From Sclerotiophoma versabilis (lineage: Eukaryota > Ascomycota > Dothideomycetes > Pleosporales > Didymellaceae), in assembly GCA_012274445.1 (NCBI GenBank), contig JAAROD010000049.1:310001-374000 (forward strand): a stretch of 64,000 bases of DNA, written 5' to 3'. The translations under genes were made by a program, and so were the position numbers. Position 1 is the first letter of the stretch; the number at the start of each line of letters is the position of its first letter. Below, in pieces: positions 36,571 through 46,484 of this stretch. The notes under the pieces are model-generated. The model was not told where the DNA came from. It searched no databases and saw only the letters and a list, made by a program, of their open reading frames with translations.

Positions 36571-38690
36571 ATGCAACAATCGCGCCTTAGAATGGACATT
36601 CGAAAGTGGCTCGCGGAGACTGAGAGTCCTGTTCGTTCCGAGCGACTGGGCATGGGACATTGTCTCCTCCCGAGACAGCCTGATCCTGTCCCCGATACGA
36701 GGCGAAAACGAAAGCGCGGTTCCTCGGACAGCTCTCTGCTCAGGGCTCCTTCTCCACAGCCTCAGCCTCAGCGTGAAGGGTTCCCAGCGATCGGCCGAGA
36801 CAGTAACCATGTCGGAGATCCTGTCGAGAGGGCAAGAAGCAATTTACCTTACTCTGCCCCTAGCGAATTCACCGGTAACAATGTCGTAAGCCAACGTTAT
36901 GCGCGGAAGCCTCGCCGCAAGACACGCCCAGACAAATATGACGCTGGATTGAAGAGGCCCAAGGAGCGAGATGAGGGTCGGCATCCAGGCCGAAAGAGCG
37001 AGTTAAGGCAGCCGAAACGCAGGTCCAAGCGACGGAAGGACGAGAGGACCCATAACGGTATCGGGCAGGAGTTTCAGGCTAGAAACGTCCCCAAAGATCG
37101 GTTGACTGTAAGCGAGTTATACATACTGTGGAATACTGGGTATGCTGACAGCTGGTCTAGCTGAAGCCGCTCGAGAAGTTGGGGCTCTTTAGCAAGGGCA
37201 GAACTTCCACTTCGGCCAAGGATCGTGGTCGTAAGCTCCGCCCTGTACGCTTTGTGTAGTATAGAGAAGCTGACATTCCCATAGTGCCAGATCTTGTCTT
37301 TTCTGAAATGAAGTTCCTGCAAAAAGACCACGGGGGAAAGAACCACACTGCGCAAGCTTCTGACGCAAAGGACAAGCGCAAGAAAGACCATGTACGAACG
37401 AAAGAAGAAAGCATTTCTGCATTTTTTACTTCTGTACGACATAGATTAGCAGACACGGACGGGAATCCCATGCCAGAAAGTGGGCACCCGCTGCCGGACA
37501 CATCTGTTGCAACAGAGGCAAACGGTCGAGGACGAGCACAGAAACCGTCCAATGTGTCCGGTACTGCCGTCTCCACAATTGAGTCGGAAGGCAAAGCATC
37601 GTACCCGGGATTTGCGAGTAGGGGACCGCGGGCTGAAGGCACCAGCTACTTCTCATTGTCAGAGTCTATTCACGCTCCCAGTATTACGTTGGTACGGCCG
37701 AAGAGTACGTCGAATGTTGATAGTAAGCGCCACGGTGTGTCGAAACGGGAAATTGCAGAGGTACCGCATGACAGACGTATGGCAGTTCGCCAACAGATAT
37801 CCTCTTCAGTCAGAGGTGTACCTACAACCGCTACTGCAGATCGAGTCAGGGTGTTCTCAGCAGCCCCAATGCCATCAGGGTTTCTGAGATCGCAATCGCT
37901 ACCCCAACGCTCTTCCTCTCCTCGGCGACCGAACCTCGTCGATCGAGGTGCGAACTGCCACATATGTGAAGAAGATTTTCCTTCGCCGTCATCAATGCTG
38001 CCAGTAATGCAGAACCGTGTCGGTGACCAACATCAGCACATATCCATGACCAAGGGCACGATCAGGACGTATTACGCAAGTGACAATGCAGCATCGGCTC
38101 AGAAACAGATTCTTATAGACAAGGCAAGGAGACTCGTGCCGCATGACAGTCTTCAACAGTCGGGAAGCCTGTATGAAGTCATGCAACACTGCAACGATGT
38201 ATCCCAGGCGGGGCCTCGGCAGGTACCATCAAATAGAGATCGTCGTCTTGAAGCCCGTTTCCCTTTGGGACCTCCAGACAAGAATCAGCAGGCTAACCTC
38301 GTGTCGTACCAAAAGACTGCACGAGCGCCTACTGTACGGTTTATCGCTCCAGATGCACAGCCATCCAGGCTGCCAAACTTCTCTGGATCGAGTCTCTACG
38401 CGCAGCAAGAACACCGGCAGTATCTGCCTGCAGAGTTTGATCCTGAGGAAAGCTTCGATTGCCAGCATGCAGATGTTGTTGATCAGGAGTACATGTGTCA
38501 GAGCGACCTGTTGTACCAGCAGGACTTTGGAGGGTTGCCAAGCGAAGCAATGTCGTTTCGGACGATGGAGGATTTTGACGATGAAGTCAGAGGAGTGGGA
38601 TGTGTAGTAGATGGCGTCGAACAGATGCACGAGCTTGAGCACACAAGGGTGGTGGGCTCAGGTTTCTGGCGGCCGAATAGACTGTATTGA
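36571..38690 (+). CDS. Fungal protein of unknown function (basic, disordered)
   Basis: Predicted 670 residues in three exons: 36571-37107, 37161-37230 and 37285-38690 (introns 53 and 54 bp). The phase-consistent joins give LKPLEKLGLFSKGR and then LPDLVFSEMKFLQK. An N-terminal DIRKWLAETESP segment precedes a long Arg/Lys-rich stretch with nuclear-localisation-like clusters (KPRRKTRPDKYD; RRSKRRKDER). The C-terminal half is low complexity with a CHICEEDF fragment resembling half a zinc site, and ends GSGFWRPNRLY. The short motifs around W-L-x-E-T and the GLFSKGR/FSEMKFL block look like conserved islands of a Pezizomycotina-specific family, perhaps chromatin-associated; that role is a guess. Start could be 36571 or the next ATG at 36592. 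Confidence 0.72.
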
Positions 38691-38771
38691 TGCTGCCTCT
38701 CCCAGACTTTGTACAGACTTGAAGTGTGGCTTCCCCACGCACGTCAGTGAGGCAAGAGCCGTCCGTGCGTG

Positions 38772-39131
38772 ATGTGCGTGGAAAACATCCGCCCGCAGCT
38801 TTCCACACCTCGACCTCGGTTTGAACAAGAGGAGCGCTGCCGGCCATACAGTCTAGCCGATTCCCTGATAAACACCACCTGCATGCACTGCTCGCGATCG
38901 TTGCTGAGGCTCAACATAGCCAAGCGAGCAGATCTTCAACCGCAATTGTCCTTCTTGAGCCCTGGGTCTGCCCCATGCAGGCAGACTTTCGTCACACTGG
39001 CTAACCAACACCGCCCGCCTGCGCCTGCGCCTGCCAGCCCCACTAGACCCCTCCAGCGCCTCGACAAAATCCAGCAGCACTTCTCTTCCTCCACATCACC
39101 CTCCACAACACACAAGTCAGGACTCTCCAAC
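38772..39131 (+). other. In-frame 5' extension of the pyrophosphatase gene, possible presequence
   Basis: The frame of the pyrophosphatase start codon stays open upstream for 120 codons with ATGs at 38772 and 38883. From 38883 the encoded segment starts MHCSRSLLRLNIAKRA, Arg/Lys/Ser/Leu-rich with almost no acidic residues, like a mitochondrial presequence. It may be ordinary 5' UTR. Evidence is discussed under findings. Confidence 0.4.
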
Positions 39132-40148
39132 ATGGCTTACACTGTCCGCAAGGTCGCTGCAGCGAACACGCTCGAGCACCGTGTCTTCATCGAGAAGGAC
39201 GGCCAGCCCATCTCGGCATGGCACGACATCCCGCTCTACGCCAACGAGCAGCAGACCATCCTCAACATGGTCGTCGAGGTCCCCCGCTGGAGCAATGCGA
39301 AGATGGAGGTGCGTGCCCCTCAGCCGAGTGCCATTGCACGCGATTCTCGCGCCTCTGCTACCCCGCCATGGCGACATGTCACTGACAGCCCCAACAGATC
39401 TCCAAGGAGGAGACCCTGAACCCCATCAAGCAGGACATCAAGAAGGGCAAGCTGCGCTTCGTCCGCAACTGCTTCCCCCACAAGGGCTACCTCTGGAACT
39501 ACGGTGCCTTCCCCCAGGTACGACGATGCCACCACCCCGATATCGGACAAGACAACAGAGTACTGACTGCCGCTGCAGACTTGGGAGGATCCCAACGTTA
39601 CCCACCCTGAGACCAAGGCCAACGGTGACAACGACCCGCTCGACGTCTGCGAGATTGGCGAGCTTGTCAACAAGCCTGGTGATGTCATCCAGGTCAAGGT
39701 TCTCGGTGTCATGGCTCTGCTCGACGAGGGCGAGACTGACTGGAAGATCATCGTCGTCAACGTCAACGACCCCTTGGCCCCCAAGCTGAACGACGTTGAG
39801 GACGTCGAGCGCCACCTGCCCGGTCTTCTCCGTGCCACCAATGAGTGGTTCCGCATCTACAAGATCCCCGATGGTAAGCCCGAGAACCAGTTCGCTTTCT
39901 CCGGCGAGTGCAAGAACAAGAAGTACGCCATGGACATTGTCCGTGAGTGTGCCGAGGCTTGGGAGAAGCTCGTCGCTGGCAAGACTGCCAAGAACGACCT
40001 CTCTCTTGTTAACACCACCCTTTCCCACTCCGCCGACAAGACTGATGCCAGCTCGCTGAGCATCCCCTCTGGCGAGGACAAGGCTCCCGCTCCCATTGAT
40101 CCCAGCATCGACAAGTGGTTCTACATCTCTGGTGCCCCCTCCAGCTAG
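39132..40148 (+). CDS. IPP1: Soluble inorganic pyrophosphatase (family I)
   Basis: Predicted 288-residue enzyme that hydrolyses pyrophosphate to phosphate with Mg2+, pulling biosynthetic reactions forward in the cytosol. Three exons: 39132-39308, 39398-39517 and 39579-40148 (introns 89 and 61 bp), all phase 0. The family signature DNDPLDVCEIG carries metal-binding Asp116, Asp118 and Asp121. Other hallmarks are VEVPRWSNAKME, GKLRFVRN, HKGYLWNYGAFPQTWEDP and DWKIIVVNVNDP. The length matches yeast Ipp1 closely, and the start ATG sits in a strong context (A at -3, G at +4). The coding sequence is strongly biased to C-ending codons, consistent with high expression. Confidence 0.97.
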
Positions 40149-40602
40149 ACGTCTGGAAGTACCCAAGACAGCACGAACTGGCTTTTGTGGAAGACGATTG
40201 TACACGGCATCGCTAATAAGTGAACTGTAATTGGGAACGCCCATCAACCCGAGTGCCTCCAGAAATGTGGATTGGGATAGGGACTACGATTGGGAAAAAG
40301 CCTAGTTGGCCAAATACGTAGATTTATCCAAAAGTGATAATCATCCGCACATCGATTGCTTCTAGCCTGTACCGTAACTCCGTGTGATGCCTCTGGTATA
40401 CATATTGATACAGCTTTGAATGGCTCGCGCGTACCTTGTTTGAAGCCACCAACTTGAGCAAGCGAATAGTATCGTTGCAGATGGCCCCCATATCAGCTTG
40501 TATCCATCTAATGCATTTGGAGGCCTCCAAGGTCTGATCTCAGTGCCGGACTCGTTGGGGGTGTTTCTCGAGTGCACGAGAGAGCGGTGTCATCGAATCG
40601 CC

Positions 40603-41031
40603 TTAGTTGCCTGTCAACTCCTCCTTTCGCGCGAGCATACGTGAGTGTCGATCCACCTGTTCCATGACTTCTGTTATCCGCATGTTGCTCAAGTCCAGGT
40701 TCATCTCCTTGCCGTCCTCTATATGACATGCGTTAGCCTCGTTGCTGCACTATGGAGTGGAATACTTGGAGAAGATCCATACGGTAGGCTCTTGCAGACT
40801 CGCAATAGCTACCAGCATCCTCCAGGGATGTGTACAAGGTCGGCACATACTGAACTTGACGCCTAATGTCGCACTCTCCTTGCTTGTCCGGGGCAGCAGC
40901 TTCGACTGAACGGTCATGCCAGTGGCGCGTGCATCGGCGGGAATGAGCGAGAGGAACAACCGGGCGGGCTTCGAACGGGGACTGAAGGGGTTGAACGCAA
41001 CGCGGACTTCAGTGAGGAAACGAGTGATCAT
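40603..41031 (-). CDS. MRPL44: Mitochondrial large-subunit ribosomal protein mL53 (yeast Mrpl44)
   Basis: Predicted 98-residue protein in two exons (40851-41031 and 40603-40718) joined across a 132-bp intron. It starts MITRFLTEVRVAFNPFSPRSK, continues LFLSLIPADAR, and after the intron reads KDGKEMNLDL and EQVDRHSRMLARKEEL, the pattern of the mL53/MRP-L53 family of the mitochondrial 54S subunit. The basic, hydroxylated N-terminus could act as an import signal. Length is normal for the fungal protein. Divergent from SEC20 with 284 bp between start codons. Confidence 0.92.
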
Positions 41032-41315
41032 GATTGATGGCGGTCGTGAGGTGAGCGATGCGGCGGGACAGGTGCACAGAGGACGGGCAGAGCTGTATAC
41101 TTGATCAGTGCTGCTTTCCACCAGGGATTGAATATCGACTCACTGCTGAACTGCGACGGAAACACCTCCAAAGGCTGCTGGACTGATTGCTGCTCACTTT
41201 CAAACGAGAAGTCCGTGCACCGCGGCTTTTCGAATGGCGTTGTGGGTCTGAACGGCCAGCTGGACCGCCTCCCTCCGTCATAGCACTCGCATTCGAACAC
41301 CTATTGAGATGCACA
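41032..41315. promoter_or_regulatory. Divergent promoter between mL53 and SEC20
   Basis: A 284-bp spacer between head-to-head start codons. No distinctive motif was recognised beyond short GC-rich patches. Confidence 0.5.
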
Positions 41316-42723
41316 ATGGCGCCTCTACCTCCCACCACACAGACGCTCGCCACCCGTCTGAACGCTCTGACCGAGTCGAACAAGTCTGCTGGGCAGCTCA
41401 TACAACGCCTCGCCAAACTCGACTTCCAGCCTGGATCACAGCCACTGGACGGGGAAGAGGGGGATGTGCGCCTGGAACTCAGCGCTGAAATCCACGAGAC
41501 CTTGAAAGGAATTGAAGAAGAACTCGAGTTGCTCAGGCAAGAGGTTGAGGACATACTTCAGCAGCGCTCTGGCGCACTTGGAAAGAGAAGGGACAGCACG
41601 AAAGAAAGTGAACGATCCAGGCTTGCAGTTCTGCTTGCACGGTTGACAGAGGATCTGAAGTCGTGAGTAGAACATATCAAGAGCCCTGCATTCGGTAGCA
41701 GAAACGCTAACTCCGATCAACAGATCAAGGTCACAGTATCGCAAAGCCCAACTCACCGCGAAACACAACGCCGAACGCGCAAAGCTCAAGGAACGCGAAC
41801 TTCTCTTCTCCACCCTCCAATCCGGCGCCTCGACACCCTCATCTACGTACCGCCAACGCAAACAGAACAAAGCACTCAACGAAGACGAGATCGTCACCCA
41901 AGCCTCGTCAGACGTAACAGCTGCCCTGCGACGAACGCATGCGTTGATGCAAAACGAGCTCTCACGCTCTCGCTTCGCCCAGGAAACGCTCGAACAATCT
42001 ACGGCCGCACTCGCCGACCTAGGAGAGAGATACTCCGACCTAAACACGCTCCTCGCAAACAGCAGGACCCTTGTCACCACACTTTTGAAAAGTACCAAGA
42101 GCGACACCTGGTACCTCGAGACCACATTCTACATCCTCATCACGACCATCGTTTGGCTGATCTTCCGCCGCTGGCTATACGGACCGCTAACGTGGTTTCT
42201 GATCTGGCCGCTTAAGCTTATTTTCCGCATCATCTTTGGTGTCGTTGGTTTCGGCACCGTGACTACTGCAGCTAAATCGTCGAGTCTCGCCGTGCCTTTG
42301 GATTCAAGTACCGGTCTGATTGTGAAGGCGAGTGCTACAGGCGGCGCACCAAGACGTAATAGCGATCCTAACGCCCCACCGCCGCAGAACTATATTCGCG
42401 TTGGAGGCGGAGGGAGAGGGTATCATCAGGGCGATCCTAGTCCCCCAGGTTCAATGAGTCAGCAAGTCGGTAAGATGGCGGAGCAGGCGCAACAACAACA
42501 GCAGCAGGAGGAGGACGTGCATCCCCAACTGCGGGAGAATAGGCAGCAGCCGGATGAGGAGGGGCCGGTGGTCAGAGGTGATGGGACGGTGTTGAAGGAG
42601 AGCGACAAGCCGAGGAATCCGAAGAAGAAGATGTGGGAGGAGGGAGTTGAGAGGGAGAAGTTTGAGCAGGCACAGCAACAGCAGCAGGAAGGGGGACAGA
42701 GGAGAAAGAGAGATGAGCTCTAG
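41316..42723 (+). CDS. SEC20: SEC20 SNARE of Golgi-to-ER transport, ending RDEL
   Basis: Predicted 448-residue ER t-SNARE that, with Tip20, Use1 and Ufe1, receives COPI vesicles. Exons 41316-41662 and 41724-42723 (intron 61 bp). The N-terminal half is coiled coil. The Sec20 SNARE-like region runs through SRFAQETLEQST and LNTLLANSRTLVTTLL (about residues 195-238), followed by the membrane segment TFYILITTIVWLIF (about 249-264) and a second hydrophobic stretch (about 269-293). The C-terminal domain is long, Gln/Glu-rich and presumably lumenal. It ends KRDEL, an HDEL-type ER retrieval signal as in yeast Sec20. Codons for the poly-Gln runs are CAG/CAA repeats likely to vary in length. Confidence 0.93.
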
Positions 42724-42999
42724 AGCACGCATTACCTGTAGTGACATGAGAAACACGAAATCGATCCCTTTGCATAACATGCAGGATTCAGTCAAGCTCC
42801 CCATATTGTCGTGGAAATTTATAGACACTTGAAAGCCAGGCACAAAGATATTGTTGGAGCACGAAACATGTGCATGTCGTTACAAACCCTAGGGTATCAA
42901 ACCGCGCCTCGCCGTTTAACACCTATCGCCGAAGGGTGTGTCAAGAAAAAAAAGGAAGACGAAGCCCTGCTATCCTTGAATGCAAACATGGACGTGCAC

Positions 43000-44760
43000 T
43001 TAACAAAGGTACTCGTTCTCCGTCTCTTCTTCTTCTTCTTCTTCTCCTTCCTCGGCTACGATCACTTCATCCTCAATCTCCTCGTTCAGCAAGATGCCCA
43101 TTTCAAACGTCCTCTCCCTGACTTCCTCTGCCTCGTCCCGGTCACACGTCATGTCCTCCATGATGAGCCGCACGGCGACTTCGGGCACCAGAACGGCCTG
43201 CACAAAGGTGGCGGGCCCAGACGTCTGCACAACAGGGTCGGTGGACCGCTTGATCTCTGTGTTGAGCATCGACATGACAGATTCTATTACCAAGCGGCGT
43301 CCACGCGGGCCGTAGTAGCCCGGGTATACGGCGTTGTCGTCGAGGGCATAGGAGGCGAGTTCTTCTTGCTTGGAGGGGCAGAGGTCACTCCTCTTGGACG
43401 GGACGGCAGCAGCCTTTCCGGTTAGTGCGAGGGGTTCGTAGCGTGTGCGGTAGTGGCTGGAGGTTTCGCCGGTGAGGATGTTGTAGAGGGCCATGCGGTG
43501 CTTCTTGATGCGCTCCGAGAGCTTGCTCCAGTCAATTGTGGGATATCCCTCAGCAGCATACTCGTCCTGTGCGGTCGCCTTTCTGTGAGTGTGGCAGAAG
43601 GTGGCTTGGTTCTTCACTGTCTTATCGCGGCCTTTCCAGAAGTGCCAGTAGGATTGTTGGTCGACTGGCTCCTTGCAGATTGGGCAGGCAGTGTCTTCCT
43701 CTGCTTCAGCGGGTAGTTCGCGCACGTAGGAGTCGATCTGGTCCATATCTTCTTGTGGTGCGCTTGAGAGTGGTATAGACGAGGCTTGGGTGTGTGTCAA
43801 ACCAAGTTGTTCGCGTAACGTGGGCTTGAGTGCTTCTGCGAGTCCTGCCTCGTCCATGGCAGACGGCTCTGGCGCATCCCCGTTTGTGTGAGCGGCATTC
43901 TTCTTCTTCTGTGGGACCTTCCGCAGCTCTGGGTCTTCTGGTCCAGGTTTTGACATGTCTGCAAGCGCTCCCAAATTCGCTAGCCACTCCTCGTTCAGAG
44001 GCTCAGATAACATAGAGACGTTGTCCTGATCATCGTCCTCGGACTCGGACTCGACGCTCTTCTTATTGAGATTCGAGCCGGCCTTGGGTGGAGTGCGACT
44101 TGGCCTCGCAACAGGTGCTGCTGCATGTATGTTGCTGGTCTTCTTCCCAGCGCCGAACGTCTTCTTCTTTCCTTTCTGCGAACCATGGCTGGGTAGGGTC
44201 AGGGGATCGAAGCCCCAGATGTCTTGCGACGATGCAGGTGGAGTGTTCTCTGCGGCTGCATCTTCCTTGCCTCTCTCCAGCCCCTCCTTGGCTGCCCGGC
44301 TCTGCTCGAAGTGTCCGGGTCTTGGTACGCGAGGTGCAGCGTTCCGAGTCTTCTTCGCCCCGGGCTTTCTCAGCCCTGGCTCTGGTTCTGGTTCTCGTCC
44401 TCGTGTCGACGGCGGCAGCGGCGTTTCTGCTTTTCGTTTTCGACTAGAGCCCGGGGGCTTCCTCAAGAGATGGTCATTAGCGGGACGCGAGTTGAGCGGC
44501 TTGAGCGACTCGAGCGGCTGCAGCGGTGACTTTGTGGATGTGGGTGGGGCTCTCAACTGCTCGTGGTCTGGAGATGCAGGGTCCCTGGTCAGCTCTGCCT
44601 CGCCGCGTTCTTGCGGCGGGAGGCGCTGCCGCGGCGTGTCGTTCTTCTGCTGCACATGCTCGTGATGCTCGTCTCGCGCATGCGGCTTCCCGCGTACGGT
44701 CCGAAGCAGAGGCGGCGCTCTTTCTTTTGTCTGTCCTATCCGCCATGGCCCAGCTGCCAT
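43000..44760 (-). CDS. RTC4: RTC4-like protein (restriction of telomere capping)
   Basis: Predicted 586 residues in one exon. The N-terminal 350 residues are disordered, Pro/Arg/Lys-rich (PLLRTVRGKPHARDEH; SSRKRKAETP). The C-terminal RTC4-like domain begins with a possible zinc site (CPICKEPV, later FCHTHRK), followed by YPTIDWSKLSERI, YYGPRGRRLVIES, FVQAVLVPEVAVRLIMEDM and GILLNEEIEDE, ending in a long Glu run. Yeast RTC4 mutants affect telomere capping phenotypes; the molecular role is unknown. The ATG at 44760 was preferred because the frame upstream has no ATG. It is divergent from RCL1 by 257 bp. Confidence 0.85.
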   Translation of the reverse strand: MAAGPWRIGQTKERAPPLLRTVRGKPHARDEHHEHVQQKNDTPRQRLPPQERGEAELTRDPASPDHEQLRAPPTSTKSPLQPLESLKPLNSRPANDHLLRKPPGSSRKRKAETPLPPSTRGREPEPEPGLRKPGAKKTRNAAPRVPRPGHFEQSRAAKEGLERGKEDAAAENTPPASSQDIWGFDPLTLPSHGSQKGKKKTFGAGKKTSNIHAAAPVARPSRTPPKAGSNLNKKSVESESEDDDQDNVSMLSEPLNEEWLANLGALADMSKPGPEDPELRKVPQKKKNAAHTNGDAPEPSAMDEAGLAEALKPTLREQLGLTHTQASSIPLSSAPQEDMDQIDSYVRELPAEAEEDTACPICKEPVDQQSYWHFWKGRDKTVKNQATFCHTHRKATAQDEYAAEGYPTIDWSKLSERIKKHRMALYNILTGETSSHYRTRYEPLALTGKAAAVPSKRSDLCPSKQEELASYALDDNAVYPGYYGPRGRRLVIESVMSMLNTEIKRSTDPVVQTSGPATFVQAVLVPEVAVRLIMEDMTCDRDEAEEVRERTFEMGILLNEEIEDEVIVAEEGEEEEEEETENEYLC

Positions 44761-45017
44761 GGTGAGCGCGCACCAGTGCAGAACGCCGCCGAGTCTAGCG
44801 AGCGTGGAGGAGCAGAGCCGGGTGCCAGCGAGCCTCACCGTCGGCCACCTTGTCCAGGCCGAGGGCCCGACGCGCAGACGCGACTGCGGCTTCCCGCCCG
44901 CGTTGGCGCTAGACTAGCGGCCCCTCCTTATCGATTAGAGAAAAAGTTCCCGCCTCGCAGCTCACCTGCACTCTCACCGCACCCAGCACGACCGGCCCTG
45001 CAACCCACCCGCCCGCC
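44761..45017. promoter_or_regulatory. Divergent promoter between RTC4-like gene and RCL1
   Basis: A 257-bp GC-rich spacer between head-to-head start codons. A pyrimidine/CACC-rich stretch directly precedes the RCL1 start. No specific factor site was recognised. Confidence 0.5.
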
Positions 45018-46238
45018 ATGGCTGTCGACGAAGCCCTCCAGCAGCCCCTCAACTTCACCGGCCACCGCCATCTGGTCTCGCGCCTGCTCCTCGCAACCCT
45101 CACCGGCCGGCCCATCCGCATATCGCAGATCCGCTCCTCGTCCACAAACCCTGGCCTCACCCGCTACGAGACCAACTTGGTGCGCCTCCTCGACGCCGTC
45201 ACCAACGGCGGCCAGGTCCAGTTTTCCATGACCGGCACAACGCTCGTCTACCGCCCCGGCCTCATCACCGGCTCAGCAGAGGGCCTCGGCGCCCACGGCG
45301 GCGTCATCAGACACGAGATCCCTCGTGAGTGCGCGCGGAGAGGCGTGTCCTGGTGGCTGATTCCGCTCTGCATTCTCGCCCCCTTCGCCAAGGACAAGGT
45401 CAATGTCGTCCTACATGGCGACGGCTGCGTCACTTCCTCGACCCCCTCCGGCGACGTCAGCGCAGACACGGTGCGCACCGCCATCCTGCCGCTGTACAAG
45501 TCCTTTGGCATCGAGCGCAACATTGAGCTCCGCATTCTCAAGCGCTCGTGCGCCCCGGCCACGGGCAAGAGCGCCGGCGGCGAGGTCCAGCTCGTCTTCA
45601 ACCACCAGGTGCGTCTGCCCAAGACGCTGCACCTGCTGAATCCCGGCCGTGTCAAGAGGATCCGCGGCGTGGCCTACTGCGTCGAAGTGCCCAAGAGCAA
45701 CAACGAGCGCATGATCCATGAGGCGCGTGGCGTTTTGAACAAATTCGTGCCAGATACCTACATCTTCTCCGATGCCTCGCCTGCACCCTTGATACCGACA
45801 TCTCAGAAAGGCCATGGCAGCGGAAAAGTGAAGGGCGCAGTCGGCTTTGGCTTGAGTCTGGTTGCCGAGACTAGTACGGGGTGTCTATACAGTGCGGATG
45901 TGTGTTCGCCGCCCGAGGGAGGCGTGCCGGCAGATGAGATTGGCAAGCAGTGCGCGTACCAGCTACTGGAGAAGATATCGCAGGGCGGTGCTGTCGAGAG
46001 CGTTGCAGCGCCAACAGTACTTATGCTCATGGCCATGGGCTCGGAGGATGTTGGCAGAGTAGCGCTAGGGAAGGACGTTTTAGCTAGCGAGGAGATTATA
46101 TCGCTGGCCAGAGATTCCAAGGTCTTTGGCGGCAGTGGATGGGGATTCCGAGAAAACGGCGGCGAGGAAGAGCGTGGAGAGATTGTGGTTAGTGTGGTAG
46201 GCAGGGGAGTAGGGAACGTCGGGCGAAAGGTTGCGTAG
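45018..46238 (+). CDS. RCL1: RNA 3'-terminal phosphate cyclase-like protein RCL1
   Basis: Predicted 406-residue single-exon nucleolar protein of the RTC-like family, needed with Bms1 for 18S rRNA processing at site A2. The start is FTGHRHLVSRLLLATLTGRP, with GLTRYETNLVRLLD, then RPGLITG and the RGVSWWLIPLCILAPF block that replaces the catalytic region of true cyclases. The C-terminal half includes PADEIGKQCAYQLLEKI and PTVLMLMAMGSEDV. The Rcl1 subfamily lacks the cyclase active-site His; I see no equivalent here. The ATG context (GCCATGG) is good. Confidence 0.93.
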   Translation: MAVDEALQQPLNFTGHRHLVSRLLLATLTGRPIRISQIRSSSTNPGLTRYETNLVRLLDAVTNGGQVQFSMTGTTLVYRPGLITGSAEGLGAHGGVIRHEIPRECARRGVSWWLIPLCILAPFAKDKVNVVLHGDGCVTSSTPSGDVSADTVRTAILPLYKSFGIERNIELRILKRSCAPATGKSAGGEVQLVFNHQVRLPKTLHLLNPGRVKRIRGVAYCVEVPKSNNERMIHEARGVLNKFVPDTYIFSDASPAPLIPTSQKGHGSGKVKGAVGFGLSLVAETSTGCLYSADVCSPPEGGVPADEIGKQCAYQLLEKISQGGAVESVAAPTVLMLMAMGSEDVGRVALGKDVLASEEIISLARDSKVFGGSGWGFRENGGEEERGEIVVSVVGRGVGNVGRKVA

Positions 46239-46484
46239 AATAGTCAAAGGGAGTTTGCATCATTCGGCGTTTTGGGGTGGAAGAGCATGTAGGATCAACG
46301 ATACCCATTTCAATGCCTAAAACTTATACTGTAAATATCCTCTTGCAACCGTCGATTCACTCGCGTCCAAGTGGAAAGAAGGTAGATGGAATTCAATCCC
46401 AACGCCGCCCAATGCCGACACCCAATATGCTATGTACATGCATGACATACAGCCTCCATCTTTCCAGCCCCAACTCATCACCGT

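Noticed and set aside
44066..44665. 199-codon open frame antisense to the RTC4-like gene
   Set aside because: Shadow of the disordered, GC-rich coding strand; no family resemblance.
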